Assembly (NCBI GenBank): GCA_015680685.1
Contig: MNCI01011801.1
Location: forward strand, 183,823 to 235,670
Length of the DNA stretch: 51,848 nucleotides
Direction of reading: 5' to 3'
DNA from: Gnetum montanum
Taxonomy: Eukaryota; Streptophyta; Gnetopsida; Gnetales; Gnetaceae
In this document: positions 11,118 to 20,600 of the stretch, one piece after another
Layout: each line of letters starts with the position of its first letter
Position numbering within the stretch: position 1 is the first letter of the stretch
The notes under the pieces: generated by a model
Seen by the model: only the letters and a program-made list of their open reading frames with translations
What the model was told of the DNA's origin: nothing
Database searches by the model: none
Position numbers and translations under genes: made by a program

Positions 11118-11732
11118 TGTATTAGCATTTGGCAAAGTTGCAGATGATTATAGCCCCACCATAGCCCCACCATAGCCCATTAGAACACCATAGCACACGG
11201 CACACCATGGTGGCCAACTTGGTAGATACAAACACCCTGGCGAGTGCCAGTCTTCATAGCTAAACACCTCCGAGATTGTGACTATGCTCTCCACTGCACC
11301 TGTTGTACCCTATGTACCTTCTAACCTCTTTTGGTGTTAACTATGCTCAGCCCTGTTTGGGGTGGTATTTTTCTTCTCTCTCTCTCTCTTTACATTTTTA
11401 TGATTTCATTTGCATTTTTTTCTATTTGATCGCATAGCCGCATCTACAACTATGCTCAAGTAGCAGTTCCCACATGTTGATGTTCTCATTTTTGCCAAAA
11501 AACTTAACTATGCTTGACATCGTTAACACCATTGAATAGTTAGTACCATTTCTTATTAGCATCATGGCTAACCATGTTGCACCCAAGTTACATCTGGTAA
11601 GTCCCTGTTCAATCAACAAGGCCATTTGCGACACCTTGTCTTTGCCTCTAGTAGGCCCTTATGTGGATTTAGGGTTAGGCTATGTGCTCATCAACCTCTA
11701 TGTTCTAGCCACTGACATTTTCTGCTGTTATA
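11118..11732 (+). repeat. 5' LTR of element B
   Basis: It begins TG (TGTATTAGCATTTGG) directly against the broken gag of element A and ends GTTATA, where the partner LTR ends GTTACA. It contains one arm of the hairpin word (ACTATGCTCTCCACT, 11281) and a CT microsatellite (about 11374-11390), both shared with 29641-30282. The homology with the partner starts and stops at these two borders, the right one being followed after five bases by a primer-site-like sequence. Confidence 0.75.
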
Positions 11733-11737
11733 GTTTT

Positions 11738-11762
11738 TGGTGGTAGAAGGAGGGCTAGAACC
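11738..11762 (+). other. Primer binding site, tRNA-Leu-like (element B)
   Basis: Five bases after the 5' LTR the sequence starts TGGTGGTAGAAG and continues to GAACC at 11762. From memory, the complement of the plant tRNA-Leu 3' end begins TGGTGTCAGAAG and reaches GAACC in the T-stem at the same spacing. About 18 of 25 positions agree by eye. This supports the plus orientation of element B. The site is decayed, so the tRNA identity is tentative. Confidence 0.5.
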
Positions 11763-12999
11763 ATTTTCTTCTTCAAACTTTGTTGGTGGTTGTCTCACAT
11801 GCTCTTTACATCACCATTGTTGGCTTTAGGCTAGTGTAGACCCAACATCCTTGTGGTCCTACTACAAGTGTAGTAGTAGCTAGATCTTAGGCCAATGCAG
11901 GGGTTGTCTACTAACTAATTGATTATACTAGACCCTATCATTGGTTCCCCTAGAACCCTATGTAGTAACCCCAGAGCACACATTCTCATAGTTAGCCAAG
12001 TTCTTGATGTTGTTAGTTCGAGCATAGTTAGCTCTTAGTGTAGAGAGCGTAGTTGGCCCTTAGCGTAGAGAGCATGGACAACTCTCAACGTAGACAACAT
12101 AGTCATAAGAGTTAGCCATTTTTGGACTCAGCATTTCTTGTCCTCCCCTTTCTTGCAACTTGATCTACATCTATGAATTCCGAATAGCCTTCAACGTTGA
12201 TCCCAAGCACACTCATCATCTTGCCCATCCAACAAGAGACCAGGATTTACAAACCTGGGAATCTTGTAATGTTAGAGCCAAGGTAATCCCTTAAACTACG
12301 TGGGAAAGATCTAGAGTACCCCACACTAGGTGATGAAAAATAAAACTTCAGTTGTGCAAAAATTCAATCAAGGAAATTTGTAGACCACTTAGACATGCAA
12401 GCAAAGCAAGGCTATGAACTTATCCATTGAAATAGATGGGAGCACATCTCCTCCTAGCTTGACATCATCCCACTCATAGAGCCCTATCATTGGATGCTAA
12501 CCCAACTCATATAAATAAGTGAGTGAAAAGGAAGGATAGACTATGAAGAACCTCTGTAGGAATAATAGGATTAGTTTGAAGCTTGCTCTAAGCATGAGGG
12601 ATCCTTCCATACTATCTTCTAGTGAGTGATCCTTGGATTGGCTCTTCTATAGTCCCATTCACTTGTTCTTTTTGAGATGATCATAGCATCAGTGTCATCA
12701 TCTAGGTCAATGTCCATTATAGCAATGCACGAGACACATCTTGACATGCTAGCTCCCCTTAGCTTGCCCTTCGTGGCATCACTACCATCCATCCATCCAT
12801 CCAGCCATCGTTGCCTAGCGCAACTGTGTCAACTTAATGACACTTCCATGTAGGGCCCATCTTTAGGCCCCATGTGACTTAGGCACCCTATGTCCTACCT
12901 ATCTCATCAGCATCCCTGGTGTTATCCTAACCCACATATGTGTCACTTGCCCCGATCATTGTCCTTGTAGCACGACCCATACATCAAGCCCATTCAACA
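11763..12999 (+). other. Leader of element B
   Basis: No open frame of note between the primer site and gag. It contains several copies of the reverse hairpin arm ('GAGAGCGTAGTTGG' type words, 12010-12110), a short (CATC) repeat at 12786-12800, and 'AACCTGGGAATC'-like text near 12255. Long leaders are usual in the Tat lineage. Confidence 0.45.
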
Positions 13000-15836
13000 A
13001 TTTTGCAACCCACAACAAGGCCATGGACCACACAGTTAGTTCAACAAGTTGTGTAACCAACATAGTTGGTTGGAACATGTCACAAATTAGACTAGGTGTT
13101 CTAGATGATTTAAAGCCTAATAAAAGAGGTGAAGTGGCTCAAGGTTGCCTTCTTCAAAGCCATCAAAGTGTTGGACTTTTACTAGGATGACCCTAACAAT
13201 CCTGTGGTCCCACCACTAACTCTCCTAGCCAAGGTCCCATTGCCTTATTTCACAAAATAAAATGGTAAGGGGGACCATAATTCCCTTCTAGTTACATTTA
13301 GGTTGGAGTGTTTGTTGTTATAGGCATGACCACATGCCATCATGCATGTGTTTGCCATGTCACTCACTAGCAAGGCACTAGACTAGTATCGTGCATTACC
13401 TAGAGGGTCTATCTCGTCTTTGGAGGATCTGCTGAGCCAATTTGTAACACATTTCAAGTACAACTTGAAGCTAAAAATGATCCTAGATCAACTAATTCAA
13501 ATAAAACAAGGCCCCCTAGAGCCCATATAAAAATTCATCCAATGTTGGAGTGCCTCATTAAATGAAATATGAGAGCCAATAGCTAAAACACACCTCCTAG
13601 TCATATTTAAGGGTGTAATTAATGACTTCATAAAGTCAAAGCTATAATACTTAGGCTTATAGTCTCTAAGAAAGTCTTTGCCTAGACCAAGAGTATACAA
13701 GATGTAGCCAAAGCCAATAAGGACCTAAACCTACATGGCCTACAAACCTGCATGCAAGAAAGGACAAGGATAAAGGGAAGTAGAATGAAACTATGGCCAA
13801 AGAAGCTAAAGCAACCAATTTGAGGCCAATGGATAGGCCACCCAAAGCCTTGGCCAACAACAAAATTGCTAACCTTAGCAATGTGGTAACCAACCAGCCC
13901 ACATCACTAGTGGCCACAGTGCAAGCTACTCCAAGGCCTAACTTTGAGCATAAGGATCACTTCAAGTACACCCCACTACCATTAAAAAGTTTAGAACTAT
14001 TGGACCAATTGTTGAAGGTTGTATCTATCTAGTACAACCAAATGTTCAAAGATGCTTGTAAAAGACACAATAGATATTATGAGCTTCTAAGGAATCCTAC
14101 GTTGGTAGCACTGAATGAGCCCTTGGTCCTAAAACACTTTATGCTGGATCGATTTTTCCATTACCACCAGTTTCCCAGTCACAACATTGATTTTTTCATA
14201 GCCCTATAGGATGACCTCCAAATAATGATCGATAGAGGAAAGCTGGTCCTCGATGCTACTAATCTAGTTAGGCCTTAGAACCAATCTATGAGGGTGTACA
14301 AGAACCCCCTAGATGTAGACATTATAGGTTATGTCATAAATGCTATCAGCATTGATGACAACTCAAAATCAATGTAGCGACCATTCATGCTCTTTGTACC
14401 CTCTGCTAGTACAAGGGCCTCTATGGCCCCTATGTGTTTAAGGCTCCCTTTTGTCATCAAAGTGCCAGCTTTAGCACCTATCATGCCCTTTGTGGTTAGG
14501 ATCCCACAACATGTTACAACAACAGTTTAGCCATCCTTTGTTGTTAGGGTACCTCAACATGCTAACTCATCACTTGCCTAGAGTCTAGTAGTGGGCAACA
14601 CATCAATCCCTTCCCATCCAAGAGCCAATCCTGCTAGAAACATTAATAGATCCTCTAGGTGGTAACCCAAGAGGCCCAATGAGCATCTCACAAATAGAAT
14701 GATTAGGAAACACCAAGAGCAAACAGTGTTAGGTCTATTGAAGCCAGTCCCTATATCTATGATCACTATGGCCAAAACAACTAATAAGGCTACCACTAGT
14801 AACTTGCAACCAAGCACTGGGGCCACTTTGTAGGCCAAGCCAACAAAGCCCAAGTCACCTTCCTATGAAATTAATCTCTTAGGGCATACAGAAGAAGTCA
14901 AAGCCAATAAAAACAAAACCAATGTCAATGACTTCATAGATGCACTAAAATAGAAGAACAAAACATTGAGCCTATATGATGTAATCATGACCTCATCTAC
15001 CCACTGCAAAGCACTAGTGTGAATGTTGACCTTCATTCTTGTCATGGAGGAAATCCCAGCAAATGAGAATTCCATCCATGTAGTGATGTTACCTCTTGCA
15101 CCATAGGAATTGAGCTCCAAACCCCCTCACATTTTGTGATGAGGTAATTCAAGTCAACCTTAAGAAGGATGAGGTCATAACAACCCCCACGTTTATCACC
15201 ATACGTGTTGGGAAATGGAAGATCCATAGGATGCATGTTGATGACAAGGCAACAAAAAATGTTATCCCATACACCATTGTTGATAAGTTAGGTCTTGTGG
15301 ACCAAATTAAGCCAATAAAAATCACATGCCTAAAGTCCTTTAATGGGTCATGTGTCATCATTAAGGGTACCGTCACAATAGCCTTTATGGCAAGGGAAGA
15401 ATTTCCCATCATTGCTGAATTTATCGTCATAGAGGAAATGCCCAACTTTAACTTAATATTGGGTAGGCCATGGTTGTTCTAATTATGGGCTGTATCCTCC
15501 CTGATCCACCAAGAAATCCACCTTTCATATGAAGGTGGTGAGGTTATTATCCATAGTGATAACACAACCCCTTTGGCCATTAACAACATAGATATAGATT
15601 AAGGATTAGAGGTAGAATTTTTTGATGATGCATCTGCAGCAAAGGATGAGAACAAAATGCATGAGGTAGACCCACCTAAAAGGGTAGAAGAAGTCAACAA
15701 TTCATCAGAGGATGCCCTTTGGGTATAATTTCCCTTCAACGTAGCGAGTGAGGATCTGAGAGACTACCAAATAGTGCACCTTAGGCCCTACACACTTCCT
15801 AACCCACACCAGATTAGGAAGCAACTACATGACTAG
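13000..15836 (+). pseudogene. gag-pro: Element B gag and protease
   Basis: The capsid-type gag domain lies about 13240-13690. Recognisable pieces are 'SLTSKALD' and 'YRALPRGSISSLEDLLSQF', then 'THFKYNLKL' and 'KFIQCWSASLNE', the usual Ty3/gypsy gag order. Nucleocapsid-like text near 14155 ends 'FIAL' and 'DDLQIMIDRGKL', with the knuckle Cys residues lost. A Pro-rich linker follows. The protease is at 15187-15482: 'PTFITIRVGKWKIHRMHVDD' with the active site reading DDKA instead of D-G/S-G-A, then 'VDKLGLVDQIKPIKITCLKS' and 'FNLILGRPW'. The tail ends 'PNPHQIRKQLHD' and stop TAG at 15834-15836, as in element A. Many stops and some frameshifts are present; the gag start codon could not be fixed. 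Confidence 0.85.
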
Positions 15837-16139
15837 GTACCTCCTTGGCCTGAAATGTGCTAGATGCCTACCTACACTTTACTTCTACGCCCCATGTATT
15901 TTTAGCTTTTTCTTGCATTGCATTTGTTTACACATTTACATTTAGCTTTCTTCCTTAGATTATGCATCGTTTCACTTTATTTATGCATTTATTTACTTTG
16001 ATTATGCATTCATTAGCTTAGCTTATGCATTCGCTCGTTTGGTTCACCATTTAGCAATTATTAGACTAATGCATAAAAAAACATCAAAATGCGCTAAAAT
16101 TATAAAAGCCAGAATTACAAAAATAGAGATACCAACATA
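15837..16139. other. Spacer after protease (element B)
   Basis: T-rich text with repeated 'GCATTTATTTAC'/'TTAGCTT' words (15900-16040). No gene seen. It is the equivalent of 8766-8999 in element A. Confidence 0.35.
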
Positions 16140-16495
16140 CTGGACCTGGAATGGCCTTAAACTACTACTATTAATCCTATTAATGAGGCCTAGAATGGCC
16201 TTAAACTATTGCAGTGGCCTGAAATGCCCTTAAACTAGTAGCCTCTGCCTGCTATTGCCTTAAACTAGCAACATGCGACCTACCATGGCCTTAAAATTGG
16301 CAATGTTGTGCCTACTTTAGCCTTAAACTAGCAACATGTGGCACATCAAGGCCTTAAATTGGCAACATTATGTCCCAAAATGACCTTAAACTATCACCTC
16401 TAATCCCATCGTAGTGGCTCGAGATGACCTTAAATTAGCATTGACCCTCCTGCAATGGCTTTAAACTAGCATGGGGCTCACAATGGCCTGGTGAC
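16140..16495. repeat. Minisatellite array 1 of element B
   Basis: About ten degenerate units of roughly 30-35 bases on the theme 'ATGGCCTTAAACTAGCA', often preceded by 'GGCCT' or 'GCCTAC'. It is the reverse complement of array 1 in element A and lies at the same place, between the converging 3' ends of gag-protease and the antisense gene. Confidence 0.85.
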
Positions 16496-16792
16496 ATTAT
16501 CATTGCATAATCCTAAGTTAACACATTAATTCATTGTGTTATAAGCATAACAAGTGCATAGAAAATGATCATACAAAAAGAAGTTTACACATCACACACA
16601 ACAAATAGGAAATGATCATTCATGAAATGTAATATGCATAGTAGTACATGACATGAATAGCATTAGAGGCAAAAATGTAGCAAAAAAGCCCAGTAGGGGG
16701 TAGGGTACATTCAGGTCATGCTCAACTAGTGGTGCTAGGTGGGGGTGGTAGCTTTGCTTCTTCCATTGCATCACTGAGGCTTGCAGTATCAC

Positions 16793-16890
16793 CTAGTATC
16801 TACCATAATCATTGCAAATATGCATGATAAGTAAGCAAATATGCATTACACAAGCTAACTGCAAACATAAAAAAATATAAAAAAACTAAC
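16793..16890 (-). other. Last intron in antisense gene, copy B (98 bases)
   Basis: Donor (minus) 'TCTTAA|GTTAG', acceptor 'GATACTAG|GTGATACTG'. It matches the position of 8073-8148 in copy A, and the exon after it ends with the same 'TTS' stop. Confidence 0.6.
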
Positions 16891-17701
16891 TTAAGAGGGT
16901 CTCTCATTGGTTAGTTCTAGAGGTAACTTTCTAATGCTAGCCTCCAAGCATTGGAGGATCTAGGCCTTGAAAAGTTGTGTCCAGTTCTCCTGGCCAAAGT
17001 CAATCCTTGCAAGGGTCTTGTCTTTGTCCATGGTGGTCCATGCAGGTGGCTCCATTGAAAAGGTGGTAGAATAAGAGTCTCTGGAAGGGGTGATGATCTG
17101 CCTCTTAGGAGAGTCACTCACCACCATGTGCTATGCAAATAACTCATACACTTGCCTTAAGAAACATCTAAAGGTAGTAGCATTTGGTAGGCTCCTCCTT
17201 GTAGCATCATAGGTATGCATCATGGTCTTTCTTATACCAGTGCTTGTGGTTCTTCTACATTTGCCCCCATCGATAGACCTTCATGCTGTAGTTCTTATAA
17301 TCTTGGTTGTTTTGGATGAGCAAGTCCATTTTATAGCCACTACTCTATCAACTCCTGTGTGGCCTTGTTCTTACCTTTGAGAGCTGTCCAATATTGAGCA
17401 TACTTAATCTCAAAGGTAGTCCAGGTGCTATCTCCTTGCGATCTAGACACTAAGAAATCATATTTGGATTGAAGATATTTGATCTTCTCATCTTAGCTAG
17501 TCATCCTCTACTGTAGCTCATGCACACATTTCCATAGGTTCTCATTCAAGAACCTATATACCCACAACACCTTTACATATAAAAGCATGCACTTATTCAA
17601 TGTCTCGTACATGTGGTGAGGTACTTGATCAACTTCAAAAGGGATGCTAGGAAGGGCATCCACCTTTGCCACCTTGCTCAAATCTCACCATAGCTTAGGA
17701 C

Positions 17702-17792
17702 CTATAAGCATAAAATAATTGACCAATATTAGCTAAAAACTAAGCATTGAAGCAGTGAAGTAATATAAGGAAAAACAACATTGCACACATAC
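17702..17792 (-). other. Intron in antisense gene, copy B (91 bases)
   Basis: Donor (minus) 'CTTG|GTATGTGTGC', acceptor 'GCTTATAG|GTCCTAAG'. Counterpart of 7162-7250. Confidence 0.75.
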
Positions 17793-17924
17793 CAAGCTCA
17801 AGGTCCACTTGTTACAAGCGATCCACCATGTCTTCAATGATGTCCTCCATGAAGGTGAATTTATTAGGGATGTCTACCCATGGCTCCATGTGGTAGGTAG
17901 ATGTGGGACCACTATTTGGAATAT

Positions 17925-18021
17925 CTAAGGTTGTAACACAATAATGTAATTAGTACATAGGTAAAAAGCTAAAGATACTAGAGCAAATAAACAATAATAG
18001 ATGGTGACACAAGTTAGTTAC
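17925..18021 (-). other. Intron in antisense gene, copy B (97 bases)
   Basis: Donor (minus) 'TTGCTAG|GTAACTAAC', acceptor 'CAACCTTAG|ATATTCC'. The exon after it matches that after 7018 in copy A; the exon before it has no match in A. Confidence 0.65.
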
Positions 18022-18566
18022 CTAGCAACCCCTCAGGCATGAGTGTAGGGCACTGACCTAGCTACACACCATAGAATAAGTTGTTAAAATTACCCCCATT
18101 AGGGTGGAGAAACCCCTCTTTCTTCAACTGCTAGAGGGTCTCTGTTGCCTCATGCAGCTCATCTCCATGAGCCTCCTCCTCCCTGGCTTGGGGAGATGCT
18201 TCTTCTATTATTACCTTGGCTGTTGCTCCTACAACTGTCCCTCCTTTATCTATGATCAACACATATAGCACATTAGTATGCATAGCATATCATTAACTAA
18301 CTAACAATATGGCTTAACAGAAAAAACATATAAGAATAAAAATATCTACATAAATATAACTAATGAACCATAGACAAAAGCTTTAAAGCTTGATGTGAAT
18401 CTTCTTGTTGCTTGGCTTCCTAATCTCAGTGGTAGCCTCCTCCTTAGGACATGGCCTTAGATGGCCCCATCATCTTTGCAATATAGTGGTCCACCTTGTT
18501 TATGTCCCAGGTGCCAACTAAAGGACCCTCACCTATGTTATCACATGAGTAATGCAATTACCCTAT

Positions 18567-18864
18567 NNNNNNNNNNNNNNNNNNNNNNNNNNNNNNNNNN
18601 NNNNNNNNNNNNNNNNNNNNNNNNNNNNNNNNNNNNNNNNNNNNNNNNNNNNNNNNNNNNNNNNNNNNNNNNNNNNNNNNNNNNNNNNNNNNNNNNNNNN
18701 NNNNNNNNNNNNNNNNNNNNNNNNNNNNNNNNNNNNNNNNNNNNNNNNNNNNNNNNNNNNNNNNNNNNNNNNNNNNNNNNNNNNNNNNNNNNNNNNNNNN
18801 NNNNNNNNNNNNNNNNNNNNNNNNNNNNNNNNNNNNNNNNNNNNNNNNNNNNNNNNNNNNNNNN
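18567..18864. other. Assembly gap (298 N)
   Basis: A run of N inside the antisense gene of element B. Open frames predicted across it are artefacts. The gap hides the exon or exons between the 'MRFN' segment and the acidic exon. Confidence 1.
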
Positions 18865-19495
18865 ACCTAGAGGTTGAACCACAACCTAGCAATATTTGCA
18901 TGTAGGTTAGTGCTGATATATGTGGCCTAGTTGAACCTCATACCATCTAGTAGCAGCTCTTTCATTATCCATGCCTACTCCACCCCAAGGATCTTTCCTT
19001 GGGAGACCAACTTTGAAAAGGCATGAGCACAAAAAAGAGGTTAGAGCTTCCATACCTCAGGCACTAGAACATCCTTAATTGGTATGCCCTTGTGAGCTTG
19101 AGTGGCTTCCAACCAATTCTCAATCTTCCCTCTATAGTCCACCTTCATGTTGGCCTTATCCATAATCATTGGGCCATCGGTAAAGAGGCCAAAGAGGTCA
19201 GCGAAGAAGGCCTCATCGAGGTCCAACACTACTATCATGCTGTGCACCTGAGTGAAAAATTGCCTAATGTAACTACTAAAGGAATTGATGATGGTGACCA
19301 TTTAAACCATTGCAACACTCAGGCTAAGGGTCAAAAACAAGTCCATCAACCCAGCATGCATGAGCTAAGTAGTTAATGCATCTGATTCTTTCTAGCATAG
19401 CCAATGTTGTGCATACTCCACATCACCATACTTCATGATGAGGGTGGCCTTTGTGCGGTCTGTGGTAATCACTATCACCTCAGTTAAGGCAACCA

Positions 19496-19606
19496 CTGTT
19501 GCAACAAAGGAAAATTAATGTCAATGTTAGTGTCATGAAAATGAGACAAACTGAAAGGTATACATGAACAACCACATGAGCCAAGAGCCAAAACATAGAT
19601 ATGTAC
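19496..19606 (-). other. Intron in antisense gene, copy B (111 bases)
   Basis: Donor (minus) 'CCAT|GTACATATC', acceptor 'TTGCAACAG|TGGTTGCC' after a T-rich tract. Counterpart of 6080-6172. Confidence 0.7.
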
Positions 19607-19847
19607 ATGGTACAAATGGGATGTGAGATGAGGATGGTATTGTAAGAATCTCTTTATCCAACCAATCATGGATCCTACATCACTCATACGAATTTGGGTA
19701 TTGCATAGGGTAGGCCTTTATCTTGGATCCTACTTCCTCAATCACAGTTTCCTAAACATTTGTGCTAGATGAGAACATCTCTAAGGTAGTGCAGGTTAAG
19801 GCTAAAGTGTCCACCACATCATGTAGGCCCTCCCCGTCAACTTTGAA

Positions 19848-19927
19848 CTAAATGTTAATCACAAGCCATTAGTAATTTAGCATGAGATAGTAGCAAAAAA
19901 AATTGTAAGAACCATGAATGCACTTAC
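19848..19927 (-). other. Intron in antisense gene, copy B (80 bases)
   Basis: Donor (minus) 'AGAGG|GTAAGTGC', acceptor 'CATTTAG|TTCAAAG'. Counterpart of 5721-5808 with identical donor text. Confidence 0.8.
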
Positions 19928-20600
19928 CCTCTATCATAGTAGATAGTTCCAAGTGGATTTTGGAATAGGGTATGCACCTACAGCGCAATGAAAAGGGTGT
20001 TGCTCTTGTTGTAGCAACCAAAACCCATCATGCCCCATATCCTAGATAGGTGTTGAATGATCTTAGGACCTTTGCCCAAACCACCTACCCCATCAATTCT
20101 AGAAGTGGGCTCATCTAAGATGAATCTTAGGATGCCTCGGTTAGCCCTAGGTAGCAATGTCTCCATGATGGCGCTAGTAGCCTTCACTACCCAGTGTGAC
20201 CACATGATCACACTAAACTACTACAATAAGTATTCTAGGAACTCACAAGCCCTTGGCTATAACCACATCACATGATGATTCACCTACATATATGGTGTAG
20301 GCATGTTAGGAACATGTTCACTCAAGTAGCATAGGATTCCCATGAGCTTCACTATGATTAAAACAGGCTTCAACAGCACGTTGAAACTACCAAGAAACAA
20401 GAAAAATGTTAGTATACACACATAGATGCAAATTTTAGCATGAAATTATTAAGATAAGTTAGCAAAATTAACACAATACAACATGGACTAGCAAAAATTC
20501 TTAATTTTGGCTATACACTTTGGGCCCTTGTGGGTATAGGACATCAACCAATCCATTTGACATGCCTCGTACTCACTGGGTACAACACATTTTTGTAGAC

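Larger units (their letters stand above)
16722..20600 (-). pseudogene. Antisense multi-exon gene carried by element B, copy 2
   Basis: Minus-strand counterpart of 5060-8219. Conserved pieces from the 5' end: 'PSEYEACQMDWLMSYTHKGP' (20590-20530); 'LLKPVLIIVKLMGILC' (20380-20330); 'SVIMWSHWVV', 'METLLPRANRGILRF' (20220-20110); 'LEMFSSS' (19770-19750); 'IMKYGDVE'; 'IVVLDLDEAFFADLFGL' then 'MIMDKANMKVDYRGKIENW' (19235-19105). After the assembly gap comes an acidic exon ('EEASPQAREEEAHGDELHEA', about 18215-18150), then 'FMEDIIEDMVDRL', a predicted coiled coil ('KIKYLQSKYDFLV' to 'NKATQELIE', 17490-17340), 'WTTMDKDKTLARIDFGQENW' (17045-16985) and an end 'STTS' TGA at 16724-16722. Introns match copy A. 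Many in-frame stops are at CAA/CAG-type positions. No recognised family. Confidence 0.75.

Noticed and set aside
10870-11175. Hydrophobic plus-strand frame of 101 codons
   Set aside because: It is the complement of element A gag (the Lys/Asn-rich coding strand reads as Leu/Val/Phe on the other side). Element B shows the same shadow at 13917-13666.
15149-15445. Minus-strand frames of 64-98 codons over the protease of element B
   Set aside because: They are shadows of the well-supported plus-strand protease frame.
18461-18905. Open frames of more than 100 codons on both strands around 18500-18900
   Set aside because: They run through the 298 N of the assembly gap, so the apparent openness is an artefact.
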